Positions 26,565 to 35,066 of a DNA stretch of 59,226 nt are shown here, piece by piece. This DNA comes from Clostridia bacterium (GTDB lineage Bacteria > Bacillota > Clostridia > Oscillospirales > CAG-382). The position numbers and the translations under genes were made by a program. The stretch lies in NCBI GenBank assembly GCA_017381715.1, contig JAFOBR010000094.1, positions 1 to 59,226 on the forward strand, written 5' to 3'. Position 1 is the first letter of the stretch. The number at the start of each line of letters is the position of its first letter. The notes under the pieces were generated by a model. It ran no database searches and was not told where the DNA came from. It saw only the letters and a list, made by a program, of their open reading frames with translations.

Positions 26565-27344
26565 CTATATAGGGGGCATAAGCCCTTCGTATGTCTTTGC
26601 AAATCTGCTTCCATCGGTAACGGCGATTATTACTTTTACTTCCCGTTTTTTGCTTTTTCCAAATTCCCGCACCACACATTTTTCCGGGCGGAAACCGTAC
26701 ATTATATCGCTTCCCGTCGCCGTGCGCACGGGTATGGCTCTGATGGGAAGGGGCGGGGAGGTTTCTATATTTTCAAAATCCTTACCAAACACACTTTTGG
26801 AAATCACCATAACCGGATCAAGGGAGATAGGATCTGTAAGCAGGTTTCCCGTGTCCTTCATCAAAAACGCCTTGTAGCTTTTACCCAAAACGGATATATA
26901 GGCGTATGCCGCACCGGATGCGCTGTTCTTTTTGCATACGTAAAGATATCCTGCGGTGAGCGCTAAAGCGGAAAGCAGACATATCAAAACAGATCCTACA
27001 CCCAGATCGCGTATATATCCTTCGTTTTTCCCTGCCATATAAAAAAGCCCGTATACCGCGCCTCCGGAAAGGGCGGACGAAAGCAAAAACACTGCTGTGT
27101 TCAGAAAAGGACGCTTTTTTCCGAAAGCAAAAAAGCATATAAAAAAGGCGGATATCAGGTGAAGCGGCAACATATTCACCCACCACAGACACAAAAAAGC
27201 ATATACGCTTCCCAAAAAAGCGGAGCATATCAAGCGCCACAGCTTAAAAGGAGTGTTCGTAATTCTTGCGGTTATATACAAAAGCAGGGTATCAAACAAA
27301 AAGTTTATCAAAAAGTACACGTCGCCGTATACCGTAACTGTCAT
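26565..27344 (-). CDS. spoIIGA: Sporulation sigma-E processing peptidase SpoIIGA
   Basis: SpoIIGA is the septal aspartic protease that activates pro-SigE in response to SpoIIR. The 259-residue product has five to six membrane helices (about residues 8-135) and a cytoplasmic protease domain with the catalytic Asp in [11 protein letters not shown] (about residue 165), a retropepsin-like DTGN motif. Length and the partner gene sigE immediately downstream make the call firm. Confidence 0.93.
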   Translation of the reverse strand: MTVTVYGDVYFLINFLFDTLLLYITARITNTPFKLWRLICSAFLGSVYAFLCLWWVNMLPLHLISAFFICFFAFGKKRPFLNTAVFLLSSALSGGAVYGLFYMAGKNEGYIRDLGVGSVLICLLSALALTAGYLYVCKKNSASGAAYAYISVLGKSYKAFLMKDTGNLLTDPISLDPVMVISKSVFGKDFENIETSPPLPIRAIPVRTATGSDIMYGFRPEKCVVREFGKSKKREVKVIIAVTDGSRFAKTYEGLMPPI

Positions 27345-27369
27345 AAAAGCATCATCTCTTTTTTAATAA

Positions 27370-27402
27370 AGTATACCTCCGCGTTATTGTAAATGTTGTC
27401 AT
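27370..27402 (-). promoter_or_regulatory. Candidate spoIIG promoter with extended spacer
   Basis: Minus-strand ATGACA (27397-27402) and TATACT (27370-27375) are separated by 21 nt rather than 17. The B. subtilis spoIIG promoter also has an over-long spacer and needs Spo0A. A TGACAAC overlapping the -35 weakly resembles a Spo0A box. Confidence 0.5.
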
Positions 27403-27443
27403 TTTATGGAGGGAAGCGGCATATTTTTTACGGGTGATGAATT

Positions 27444-27617
27444 ATGAAAAAAAGACCTTTTGCAGTTCGGGGGAAATTTGTATATTGCCTTCTTCCTCTG
27501 ATTTTACTTCTGACAGCCATGTATCTGTATGCTACCGCCTCCGTTCCCGTGGCTTCGGGCGGGGAAATGAAGGCTCAAAGCGTTTTTGAAATTATTGAAA
27601 AGCTTACGGAGGGATGA
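27444..27617 (+). CDS. 57-residue single-pass membrane protein upstream of a SpoIVFB-like protease
   Basis: A short gene starting at ATG 27444 with a GGGTGATG ribosome site. The product has a basic N-terminus, one membrane helix (about residues 13-31) and an outside tail of about 26 residues ending EKLTEG. It ends in a TGA that is in frame with the next gene. It lies where spoIVFA would be expected, but is far shorter than SpoIVFA and lacks its LytM domain. It may be a minimal partner of the protease. I do not recognise a family. Confidence 0.6.
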   Translation: MKKRPFAVRGKFVYCLLPLILLLTAMYLYATASVPVASGGEMKAQSVFEIIEKLTEG

Positions 27618-27647
27618 AAAATTTTTATTCTTTTTCCCCGTATAAAA

Positions 27648-28208
27648 TTGAGAATACATATTCTTACGCCGTTGTGCCTCGGGGTATTGGCATATATAGA
27701 GGGCGCGTATCCGTTTTTGCTGTTTATATCCTGCGCTGTTCTGCACGAATCGGGGCATTTGCTTGCCATAAGGATGGTAGGCGGTAAAATCGGGCGTGTT
27801 GACATAATGCCATTGGGAGCCCGTATTATAACCGTGGGGATAACCTCCCATATAAATGATGTCAAGGTGTATTTAAGCGGTCCTCTGGCAAATATTTTGT
27901 TTTTTGTTTTGTCTTTTCCCTTGGCGTTAACGGTAAATTCGCCGTATGTTTTGTATTTTTCTCTTTGTAATATGTTCTTGGCGTTTGTAAACCTGCTTCC
28001 GATTTCGGGCAACGACGGGTACTGTGCGGTAATAGCTTTGGTATCCCAAAAAGCGCAGGAAGAAAAATTGTTTTCGGTAATGGAAAAAACACGCAAAATC
28101 TCGGAAGCGGTATTTGTTTTGCTTTCATTTCTGGCGGTTTTGGCGTCTCGTTTCAATCCGGGAGTGATCGGACTTACCGTTGCCGCCAATATTTATAAAA
28201 AAGATTGA
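27648..28208 (+). CDS. SpoIVFB-like site-2 (M50) membrane metalloprotease
   Basis: SpoIVFB cuts pro-SigK inside the membrane of the engulfed forespore. The product, at least 186 residues, has the zinc motif H-E-x-x-H (HESGHLL, about residue 38) and a third ligand in the later LPISGNDGY motif. It has four or so helices, and LRIHILTP resembles the SpoIVFB N-terminus. The start is unclear. TTG 27648 has no ribosome site, whereas GGAGG at 27608-27612 lies eight bases before an in-frame ATT at 27621 that would add nine hydrophobic residues. No CBS domain is present, also like SpoIVFB. Confidence 0.8.
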   Translation: MRIHILTPLCLGVLAYIEGAYPFLLFISCAVLHESGHLLAIRMVGGKIGRVDIMPLGARIITVGITSHINDVKVYLSGPLANILFFVLSFPLALTVNSPYVLYFSLCNMFLAFVNLLPISGNDGYCAVIALVSQKAQEEKLFSVMEKTRKISEAVFVLLSFLAVLASRFNPGVIGLTVAANIYKKD

Positions 28209-28233
28209 AAAAAGGAATATTTTGTGTTAAAAT
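28205..28233 (+). promoter_or_regulatory. Promoter of the SGNH-like/DUF4434 pair
   Basis: TTGAAA (28205-28210), 17-nt spacer, TAAAAT (28228-28233). It overlaps the stop of the SpoIVFB-like gene. Confidence 0.65.
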
Positions 28234-28264
28234 ATAAAAAGATCAACCGAAAGGATAAAAAATA

Positions 28265-29713
28265 ATGAAAGTTAAAGTATTGGTTTTGCTGTTGGCGGCT
28301 TTACTGCTGCTTTCCGCATGCGCAGACGGCAATAACACCGTAAGCAATAATTCGTCCGAAGCACCTTCTGCGGAAGACAGCTCATCTGTTTCCGAAACGG
28401 AACCCTCCGAAGCTCCGGATGAATCCGAAAACAGTAAAGATACCGTTTCAAAAGAGCCCGAAAATTCTTTCCCCGAGTATGAACCCAACGAGCCCGACGT
28501 ACCTGACGTACCCGATGAATCTTTGGATGTAGATAATGTTACCGATGAGGAATGCCGTGTTACCGTAAAATATGCAAGCTTTTCCGAAAAGCCCAATGCT
28601 GTTGTTATCGGTCAGTGTGATATCGGCGCCACTGTTACCCTGAAGTGCGGAAACAAAACCTATACTTCCGAAAGCTGGTACGGCTGGTATTCGGTACGCT
28701 TTTTGTGCACCGGCAGCAGCGCTGAGGTGGAAATTACCCAAAAAGTTGACGGCAAGCAGGTAGGCGCTGCCCTCGAGACCACTGTAAAACCCGGAAAAGC
28801 GGGCACGGCTGAGGGCGTTGTGGCAGGAAGCAACTACCAGTTCTTCTACCAGAAGTGCCTAAAGGATTTTCAGCACACCAATCTGTACAGCCAGGGTGTT
28901 CTCGATAATCTTAAAAAGAGAATAGAAGGCAGAATTGCTAATCTCGAAAAGACAAACACCGATATGGAAATAATATATATGGTGGTTCCCGCTGCAATGA
29001 CAATGTATCCCGAACTTGTACCCGAAGACTATAAGCAGGGCGAGGGAGAGAGCCGTCTGGATCAGGTATTTAACACCTTATCTTCCGCAGGTGCTACCGT
29101 TATTGATCTGCGCACCGCTTTTGAAGAGAATAAAAACGATGAATATCCCTTGTATTTCAAGTGTGACAGCCATTGGACGGATTACGGAGCATTTATAGCA
29201 TACCAAGAGCTATTCAACTATATTGCCCAAGAATTTCCCGATGCCGCACCCCGCGGATTTGATGAATTTGTTTGGCACGGCGGTTATTACAAGACCGGAG
29301 ATATGCCTGTGTATCTTAATATGGTGACCGGTTCCGTTTACGAAAACGGCTATATCGGAGATAAGGACGTGCTCGAATACGGATGGTACAGAACCTTTGC
29401 TCCCGGAACTCCCGTTTCCGAAAAGATAACCGAAGTTCCCCGTTACCGTGCAGACGCACAGATGGTATACAGCACCAACGTTACCTGGGGCAAGACTATA
29501 CGCACCAAGCGTGATAACCTGCCTTCTTGTATGGTATTGCGTGATTCCTTCGGAACCCAGATGTTTGATATCCTTGCGGAACGTATGAATAAGACCATAT
29601 ACAAGGGCATGTGGGATTACTCTTATTACGGTGCAGAAATCGTTTCTCAAAAGCCTGATTACCTCATATACATAATTGCTGAATGGAATCTCGATTCCGT
29701 AGTTTATAATTAA
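28265..29713 (+). CDS. Lipoprotein with AlgX/AlgJ-like SGNH hydrolase domain
   Basis: The 482-residue product has a lipobox (LLSAC, Cys about residue 19), a Ser/Glu/Pro-rich linker (about 25-85), a beta-rich domain (about 90-180) and a C-terminal domain related to AlgX/AlgJ/DHHW proteins. Visible there are CDSHWTDYGAF (Asp-x-His pair) and LRDSFGTQM (nucleophilic Ser). This family O-acetylates or binds exopolysaccharide in other bacteria. No membrane-bound acyltransferase partner lies next to it, so the acyl source is unknown. It is co-directional with the DUF4434 gene 22 bases downstream. Confidence 0.78.
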   Translation: MKVKVLVLLLAALLLLSACADGNNTVSNNSSEAPSAEDSSSVSETEPSEAPDESENSKDTVSKEPENSFPEYEPNEPDVPDVPDESLDVDNVTDEECRVTVKYASFSEKPNAVVIGQCDIGATVTLKCGNKTYTSESWYGWYSVRFLCTGSSAEVEITQKVDGKQVGAALETTVKPGKAGTAEGVVAGSNYQFFYQKCLKDFQHTNLYSQGVLDNLKKRIEGRIANLEKTNTDMEIIYMVVPAAMTMYPELVPEDYKQGEGESRLDQVFNTLSSAGATVIDLRTAFEENKNDEYPLYFKCDSHWTDYGAFIAYQELFNYIAQEFPDAAPRGFDEFVWHGGYYKTGDMPVYLNMVTGSVYENGYIGDKDVLEYGWYRTFAPGTPVSEKITEVPRYRADAQMVYSTNVTWGKTIRTKRDNLPSCMVLRDSFGTQMFDILAERMNKTIYKGMWDYSYYGAEIVSQKPDYLIYIIAEWNLDSVVYN

Positions 29714-29735
29714 TATACCTTGTAAGGAGCTACGT

Positions 29736-31598
29736 ATGAAAAAACGTCTTTTGTCCTTAATTCTTTTGGCATTTGTTTTGTGCGGTGCGTTTGCCGCTTG
29801 TACTCCTTCTGAAGATGCTTCTCAAGCCGAATCCGTTCCCGATATATCAGCAGAGGACGTTTCGGAGGATATAAAAACCGAAAAAGATTATCCCGTTCTG
29901 TGCGGCAGCTTTATGCAGCCCGGCACTTTTAAGAACCATTCTCTTTCCCGTATGAAAGAACATCTCGGCTATATGCTGGATGTGGGAATAGATATTCTTA
30001 TTCTTCAATGGTCTTTCGTTACGGAAGGGGACAAGGTTTCCTCCGTATTCTACGAATCCTCCTTTGGCGCAGATAAAAAAGCCGCTTCCTATGACGAAAG
30101 CGGAAAAATGCTTTTGGATACCATTCTTGCTGCTGCAGAGGAAATGGGTGTAAAGGTATTTATCGGTCTTAACGAAAATCCCGAATGGTGGAACAAATAC
30201 GTAACCGATAAAAATTGGCTTACACAGCAATCTGAGCTGGGTATCGAAGGCGCAAAGCAAATGTACGATACCTATAAAAGCAAATATCCCAATGCTTTCC
30301 ACGGCTGGTATTTCGTGTTTGAATTCAGCAATATGAACGCTACCGATGCACAGCTGGATAACGCCTCTTATCTGCTCAGAACATACAGAAACGGCTTGTA
30401 TGATATCGACCCCGAAATGCCGATCATGCTTTCGCCTTTCGTAACCGCTTCCGGTCCTTCTCCCGAAAAAACAGGGGAAATGTGGGAAAAGATATTTGCA
30501 AAAGCGGAATTCCGTCCAGGCGATATTTTCTGCTGTCAGGATTCTGTTGGCGCAGGACATATTACCATAGATTTGCTGGATGATTTCTACCGCGAGATAA
30601 AGGAAGCGGTAGACACTGTGGAAGGCTTCAGATTCTGGGCAAACAACGAGGATTTCACACAAGCAGATTGGACTACCGCTCCTTTAAACAGATTTGTGGA
30701 GCAAATGAACATCTCCTCCAAATACGTAGAAGCCCACGTTACTTTTGCTTACTCCCATTATCAGAATCCCGATATGGGTAAGGTGGGTCAGCATCAGGCG
30801 TATAAGACCTATTACGAAACAGGCAAGATTCCCGCAAGCACTATGACCAAACCCGAAATTACCATAGATTCTTCCGCAGATGGTTCGAGCGTACATATAA
30901 GCGGAAAAATTGCAAATGATGACGGAACCGTGGCGGGAATTCGTATTTTCAAAAACGGAAGTCTTTTAAGATATCTTGATTTTTCTTCCGATTACGGAAA
31001 AAAAGTATTTAATTTCGAATATGATGATGGCAACCTTTCCGGCAGCGGTGTTGCGGAATATGTGTTGTACGGCGTGGATTTTTATGGAAATGAAGGTCCC
31101 GAAGAAAAAGCAGAGGTGGAATTCACCGGCAAAGAGGGAGTAAACGTAGCTTTAAAAAAGCCTTACACCCTTGCAAATCCTCCTGCGGATAATTATCCGG
31201 ATGAACAAGGGATCGGACTTACCGACGGAGTTTTGGGTAACCCCACCTACGGAGATGCTGCTTGGCTTGGATTTTTGGCAAAAGCAGAGGTAGTTATCGA
31301 CCTTGGTTCGACTACAGAACAGCTTTACGCTGTAGAGGTAAACTCTCTCGGCGGAGGCGGTGCGGGAATATACGCAACGGCTTCTGTTGTGGTATACGTT
31401 TCGGAAGACGGTGTAAACTTTACACAGGTAGCTTCCAAGACCTACGCACCTGATGACGGTGTTGACGGGTTGTATACCTTCACCCGCGCGGTATTTCTTC
31501 CCGAAAACACCAAAGCAAGATATGTCAAGGTGGAGATCGTTCCCTTAAAGAGCTGGATGTTTATCGACGAAGTTAGCGTTTACGCTACCCAAGAATAA
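29736..31598 (+). CDS. Lipoprotein glycosidase-like protein (DUF4434) with F5/8-type C-terminal domain
   Basis: The 620-residue product has a lipobox (FAAC, Cys about residue 21). A TIM-barrel-like DUF4434 domain (about 48-345) starts PVLCGSFMQPGTFK and contains FIGLNENPEWW and YFVFEFSN. A beta-sandwich linker (about 370-455) follows, then a discoidin/F5/8 type C carbohydrate-binding domain (about 465-618, NVALKKPY to WMFIDEVSVYA). This is the layout of secreted carbohydrate-active enzymes; the substrate is unknown. Together with the preceding SGNH-like lipoprotein it suggests work on a surface or host glycan. Confidence 0.8.
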   Translation: MKKRLLSLILLAFVLCGAFAACTPSEDASQAESVPDISAEDVSEDIKTEKDYPVLCGSFMQPGTFKNHSLSRMKEHLGYMLDVGIDILILQWSFVTEGDKVSSVFYESSFGADKKAASYDESGKMLLDTILAAAEEMGVKVFIGLNENPEWWNKYVTDKNWLTQQSELGIEGAKQMYDTYKSKYPNAFHGWYFVFEFSNMNATDAQLDNASYLLRTYRNGLYDIDPEMPIMLSPFVTASGPSPEKTGEMWEKIFAKAEFRPGDIFCCQDSVGAGHITIDLLDDFYREIKEAVDTVEGFRFWANNEDFTQADWTTAPLNRFVEQMNISSKYVEAHVTFAYSHYQNPDMGKVGQHQAYKTYYETGKIPASTMTKPEITIDSSADGSSVHISGKIANDDGTVAGIRIFKNGSLLRYLDFSSDYGKKVFNFEYDDGNLSGSGVAEYVLYGVDFYGNEGPEEKAEVEFTGKEGVNVALKKPYTLANPPADNYPDEQGIGLTDGVLGNPTYGDAAWLGFLAKAEVVIDLGSTTEQLYAVEVNSLGGGGAGIYATASVVVYVSEDGVNFTQVASKTYAPDDGVDGLYTFTRAVFLPENTKARYVKVEIVPLKSWMFIDEVSVYATQE

Positions 31599-31610
31599 CA
31601 AAAATACAAA

Positions 31611-31645
31611 CGCCGTTGGCTATTTAAAAGCCAACGGTGTTTTTG
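31611..31645 (+). terminator. Terminator of the DUF4434 gene
   Basis: CCGTTGGC (31613-31620) pairs with GCCAACGG (31630-31637) with a seven- to nine-base loop and a T tail (GTGTTTTTG). Confidence 0.85.
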
Positions 31646-31678
31646 TATATGCGGATTAAGTGCTGTGACACTTATCGG

Positions 31679-31707
31679 TTGACAATTCTTCTGTTTATGT
31701 GTATAAT
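31679..31707 (+). promoter_or_regulatory. Promoter of the MarR gene
   Basis: TTGACA (31679-31684), exactly 17 nt, TATAAT (31702-31707): a perfect consensus sigma-A promoter 30 bases upstream of the start codon. An autorepressor bound here would be typical for MarR; I see no clear palindrome. Confidence 0.9.
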
Positions 31708-31736
31708 ACGTAAGATATTTTTTACGGAGTAATAGT

Positions 31737-32195
31737 ATGATTGACAGATTTGAGCGATTCTCCATCGGTATAATGGAGGTTTTCAGATATTGGCACAAGA
31801 TCACCTCGGATGAAATGGAAAAGTTGGGGCTTAAAGGCTCTTACTGCACCTATTTTTCCGTGCTTTCCCGCTTTGAAGAAGGCATAACAGCTACACAGCT
31901 TTGCGAGCTTTGCTGTAAAGACAAAGCCGACGTTTCCCGTGCGGTTTCCGATCTGGAGAAAAAGGGATATGTTGTAAAAGAAACTAATGGCGCAAACCTT
32001 TACCGCGCAAAGATATGCTTAACCGAAGAGGGAAGACGTGCGGCGGAATACGTCCAGAACCGTGCAAACCTTGCGGTTTCTCTTGCGGGTGAGGGAATTT
32101 CCGAACATGACAGAGAGATATTTTATTCCGCATTTCAGTCTATTGCCGAAAAGCTTGAACAGATATCCGAAAAAGGTCTTCCGGAGGATAAGTAA
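31737..32195 (+). CDS. MarR-family transcriptional regulator
   Basis: The 152-residue winged-helix regulator contains the recognition helix region TATQLCELCCKDKADVSRAVSDLEKKGYV and a beta-wing (ANLYRAKICLTEEGR). MarR proteins are usually dimeric repressors responding to small molecules. Its stop overlaps the start of the YhhN-like membrane protein by one base (TAATG), so that gene is the likely co-regulated target. Confidence 0.88.
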   Translation: MIDRFERFSIGIMEVFRYWHKITSDEMEKLGLKGSYCTYFSVLSRFEEGITATQLCELCCKDKADVSRAVSDLEKKGYVVKETNGANLYRAKICLTEEGRRAAEYVQNRANLAVSLAGEGISEHDREIFYSAFQSIAEKLEQISEKGLPEDK

Positions 32196-32869
32196 TGAAA
32201 AAGCTTGTTATACTTTTAAATGCTTTATTTGTTGTTTTTACAGCGGTTATGTGCGTGGTGTATAAAAACAATTATCAGCTTTGGCTAAAAGCGTTAACGG
32301 CAGCAGGCTTTGTCGCTATAGGTGCGGTTAATTTTGTCCACACACTGCTTTCAAAGAAAAAGAAAAGCTTTCCTTTGCTTGCTTTTTTGGGGCTCGCCTT
32401 ATGTATGGCGGGGGATATAATACTTTTTAAAAACTTTATTTTTGGCGCCGCCGTGTTCGTGCTCGGTCACATTGCGTATATATGCGCATATTGTATGCTT
32501 AAAAAAATAAGCGTTACGGATATTACCGTAACCGCCGTTACCGCCGCCGCATCTCTTGCGTTTATTTTTCTTTGCCCCGCGTTTAATTTCGGAGGAGCGG
32601 TTATGACAGGAGTCGCCGCTGTATATGCGCTGGTTATTTCTGTAATGCTGGGAAAAGCTATTTCTAACTTTATAACAGAGAGAAGTCTTTTACACGCCGT
32701 CCTTCTTTTGGGCAGTTTAATGTTTTTTGTTTCGGATATCGCCTTGGCGTTCAATGTTTTCGGCGGTTCTCCCGCGTGGTCAAACACGCTGTGCCTGTTC
32801 ACTTATTTCCCGGGTCAGTGCGTTATCGCTATTTCACTTTATTTTTATAATACCGCGGATAAAGCGTAA
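32195..32869 (+). CDS. YhhN-family membrane protein (putative lysoplasmalogenase)
   Basis: The 224-residue product has about eight membrane helices and shows the YhhN features LCMAGDIILF and FVLGHIAYICAY. Bacterial and animal YhhN/TMEM86 proteins hydrolyse the vinyl-ether bond of lysoplasmalogens. Many anaerobic clostridia make plasmalogens, which would fit, but activity is inferred from the family. It is translationally coupled to the MarR gene. Confidence 0.72.
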   Translation: MKKLVILLNALFVVFTAVMCVVYKNNYQLWLKALTAAGFVAIGAVNFVHTLLSKKKKSFPLLAFLGLALCMAGDIILFKNFIFGAAVFVLGHIAYICAYCMLKKISVTDITVTAVTAAASLAFIFLCPAFNFGGAVMTGVAAVYALVISVMLGKAISNFITERSLLHAVLLLGSLMFFVSDIALAFNVFGGSPAWSNTLCLFTYFPGQCVIAISLYFYNTADKA

Positions 32870-32870
32870 A

Positions 32871-32899
32871 AAAAGCTCCCAAACGGGAGCTTTTCTTTT
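32871..32899. terminator. Bidirectional terminator between YhhN and the peptide-binding protein gene
   Basis: AAAAGCTCCC (32871-32880) pairs with GGGAGCTTTT (32885-32894) around a four-base loop; T runs follow on both strands for the two convergent genes. Confidence 0.88.
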
Positions 32900-32906
32900 A
32901 TTGTTA

Positions 32907-34724
32907 TTAGTTCTCAGCAGCGTTAGAAGCTTCGTCTTCTGCTGCGTTGATCTTTCTCCAGTTCTTAAGAGAGAGGTCGGAGAAATCTCTGTAGCCGAAG
33001 TAGTAAGTATCGCCGATACCGGAAAGCTTGGAGGACTTAACGTAGCAGTTGGTGTACTGGAAGAGTGCGGTTGCGGGGCACTCGTCAGCAAGGATCTGTT
33101 CTGCTGCGTGGAGCTTTTCTGCTCTTACTTCTCTGTCGCTTTCGTAGCAAACTTCGTCGATAAGCTTATCAAACTCATCGTTTTCCCAGTTGGTCTGGTG
33201 AGCGGTGTAAACGTCTTCTCCGGTGAGGGAAGGCTCAACAGCGCATCCGCTGTAGCGGGTAGCGAAGGAAGAGAGCCAAGCGTATGCATCGGTAGAGTTA
33301 ACAACATTGGTAACACCGATAACGTCGAAATCACGGGTAGAGAGAGCGAGTCTGTATTCGTCCTCGTGGAGACCTACAAGCTCAACCTTGAAGCCAAGCT
33401 CTTTCCAAACCTTTGCAGCGTATTCTGCAATATCTTCGTATACGTTTTCGTACTTAACCTTACGCTTGTTGTTGTTCATAAGGTCTTCAGTTTCGGGAAT
33501 GAGGTATGCAATAGAAATGGTGCCGGTCTTTTTACCCTTCATCAGTTCCTTTGCCTTGTTCATATCGCCGTTTGCAGAGAAAAGGTCGCCGCCTTCTTCA
33601 CGGAAATCATTCTTTCTGCCGGTGTTGAATACACCTTCGGGTACGTATCCGGTAACAGCCTTTTCACCGGTGCCGGTTACGGAAGAAACCAGGTCTTCTC
33701 TGTTAAGAGCAAGAGAAAGAGCCTTACGAACTTCCTTGGAAGAAAGGAGCTCGTTTTCGGTATTGAAGTAGTAAACGTAAGTGGACATCAAGGAAACTTC
33801 GTCTTTTGCCTTGCCGGAATACTGTGCGTATGCTTCTTTATCGAAATTGCTCATAAAGAAGATGTTTTCGTTTGCAAAGCGGTCTGCCTGGAAAGCGCTG
33901 TCTGTAATACGCAATTCTTCGTCAACGCTCTTTTCAATGGTGTTTTCCTGATATGTAATGGTAATTCTGTAGGGCTTAACTGCCTTGTCAAGTGCCTGCT
34001 CGGGTTCTCTGTTGTAAGAAGCGTTTCTTTCAAGAACAAGGCGGATACCTTCTTCAAGGTTCTTAACGCCGTAGGGGCCGTTACAAACTATAGAAGCCGC
34101 ACTTGCATCCCAGATAGCGCCGTCCTTCTCTGCGTCGGTAATTACGTCTTCACGGAGAGGAACAAGACCGGTACAAGCGATCTGCTCTGCGAACAGGTCG
34201 ATATCGTATTCTTTTTCAAAGGTGATGCAAAGCAAGGTGTCATCGGTTGCGGCAATACCCAGATCGTCACTGGACATAGCACCGGACTTAACAGCCTTTG
34301 CGTTCTTGATGGGGAAGAGAAGAGAAGCGTAAGGGCTTTCGAAAGCGGGGTCGAGAATTCTCTTCCAAGCGTATATAACGTCATCTGCGGAAACCTTACG
34401 GCCGTCGTTCCAGTAGCTGTCTCTGAGTACGAAGAACATCTGGTATTCGTCGTAAACAGCATCATAATAGCTGTACCAATCCTCAGCCAGTGCGCCTACG
34501 ACCTTACCGTTTTCGTTAATAGCGGTAAGTCCCTCGTAAACGAGACCGAGTACCTGGATCACGTCAGCATCAAGCTGAACCAAAGCAGGGTCAAGACAAT
34601 AGGGGAAAGAAGACATGTAAACGGAAATGTTTGCGCCTTTTTCCTCTTCTTTAAGTGATGAACAGCCTGCAAGAGCAACAAGTGCCATAATTGTAACAAG
34701 CGTCAGTGCGATAAATTTTTTCAT
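32907..34724 (-). CDS. ABC transporter substrate-binding lipoprotein, peptide family (OppA type)
   Basis: The 605-residue product has a lipobox (ALAGC, Cys about 20) and a family 5 solute-binding fold: LVYEGLTAINENG, WNDGRKVSADDVIYAWKRILDP, and KALSLALNREDLV. It should bind oligopeptides on the outer face of the membrane. No permease or ATPase genes lie next to it; it is monocistronic between its own promoter (34776-34804) and a terminator, so it is an orphan that must share a transporter or act as a sensor. ATG 34724 has GGGAGGAA upstream; an open frame of 16 further codons upstream is unlikely to be translated. Confidence 0.9.
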   Translation of the reverse strand: MKKFIALTLVTIMALVALAGCSSLKEEEKGANISVYMSSFPYCLDPALVQLDADVIQVLGLVYEGLTAINENGKVVGALAEDWYSYYDAVYDEYQMFFVLRDSYWNDGRKVSADDVIYAWKRILDPAFESPYASLLFPIKNAKAVKSGAMSSDDLGIAATDDTLLCITFEKEYDIDLFAEQIACTGLVPLREDVITDAEKDGAIWDASAASIVCNGPYGVKNLEEGIRLVLERNASYNREPEQALDKAVKPYRITITYQENTIEKSVDEELRITDSAFQADRFANENIFFMSNFDKEAYAQYSGKAKDEVSLMSTYVYYFNTENELLSSKEVRKALSLALNREDLVSSVTGTGEKAVTGYVPEGVFNTGRKNDFREEGGDLFSANGDMNKAKELMKGKKTGTISIAYLIPETEDLMNNNKRKVKYENVYEDIAEYAAKVWKELGFKVELVGLHEDEYRLALSTRDFDVIGVTNVVNSTDAYAWLSSFATRYSGCAVEPSLTGEDVYTAHQTNWENDEFDKLIDEVCYESDREVRAEKLHAAEQILADECPATALFQYTNCYVKSSKLSGIGDTYYFGYRDFSDLSLKNWRKINAAEDEASNAAEN

Positions 34725-34775
34725 TATCTGTTCCTCCCGGATATTTTGCGAAGGTACTTCACAACAATTCATAAT

Positions 34776-34804
34776 ATTATAGCATTGATGTAAAAAATAA
34801 TCAA
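34776..34804 (-). promoter_or_regulatory. Promoter of the peptide-binding protein gene
   Basis: Minus-strand TTGATT (34799-34804), 17-nt spacer, TATAAT (34776-34781). Confidence 0.75.
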
Positions 34805-34864
34805 TAGGTAAAAACCGAAAATCTTATTTTTATTACTTTTGACGAATGTTATGTTTACTTTTCC

Positions 34865-34893
34865 TTGACAAAATTGCTTTTATATGGTACATT
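34865..34893 (+). promoter_or_regulatory. Promoter of a structured small RNA or leader
   Basis: TTGACA (34865-34870), 17-nt spacer, TACATT (34888-34893). It points toward a 130-200-nt stretch with no long gene but with hairpins, a 17-codon open frame and two terminators. Confidence 0.75.
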
Positions 34894-34949
34894 TTAACTA
34901 AAGCAAGGTTTTGCTTTAATAAAATTTATGCCGAAAGGGGCGATGTATC

Positions 34950-35003
34950 GTGAAAAGCTTATATTTGCCGGAGAATACGTACATCCGCCTTGCCCTTTTA
35001 TAA
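34950..35003 (+). CDS. 17-residue leader peptide candidate
   Basis: GTG 34950 follows AAAGGGG by about nine bases and opens a frame of 17 codons to TAA 35001-35003 (product MKSLYLPENTYIRLALL). It lies inside the structured RNA, upstream of the tandem terminators. It could be an attenuation peptide, a small secreted or membrane-active peptide, or chance. There is no run of a single amino acid that would mark classic attenuation. Confidence 0.4.
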   Translation: MKSLYLPENTYIRLALL

Positions 35004-35024
35004 GCAATCGGTACATAGTATGTT

Positions 35025-35057
35025 AACATCCGGTTTCGGGTGTTTTTTGTTTTTTTA
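35025..35057 (+). terminator. First of two tandem terminators
   Basis: AACATCCG (35025-35032) pairs with CGGGTGTT (35037-35044), loop GTTT, followed by a long T-rich tail to 35057. Confidence 0.8.
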
Positions 35058-35066
35058 TGCTGTCAA

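Noticed and set aside
27615..27617. In-frame stop splitting one SpoIVFB gene into a pseudogene
   Set aside because: The upstream 57 codons form a self-contained single-pass protein with its own ribosome site, and the protease N-terminus after the stop already matches SpoIVFB; two genes are the simpler reading.
32727..34658. Long open frame (about 643 codons) on the plus strand
   Set aside because: Opposite the peptide-binding lipoprotein gene; no ribosome site, no recognisable domain, and it crosses a bidirectional terminator.
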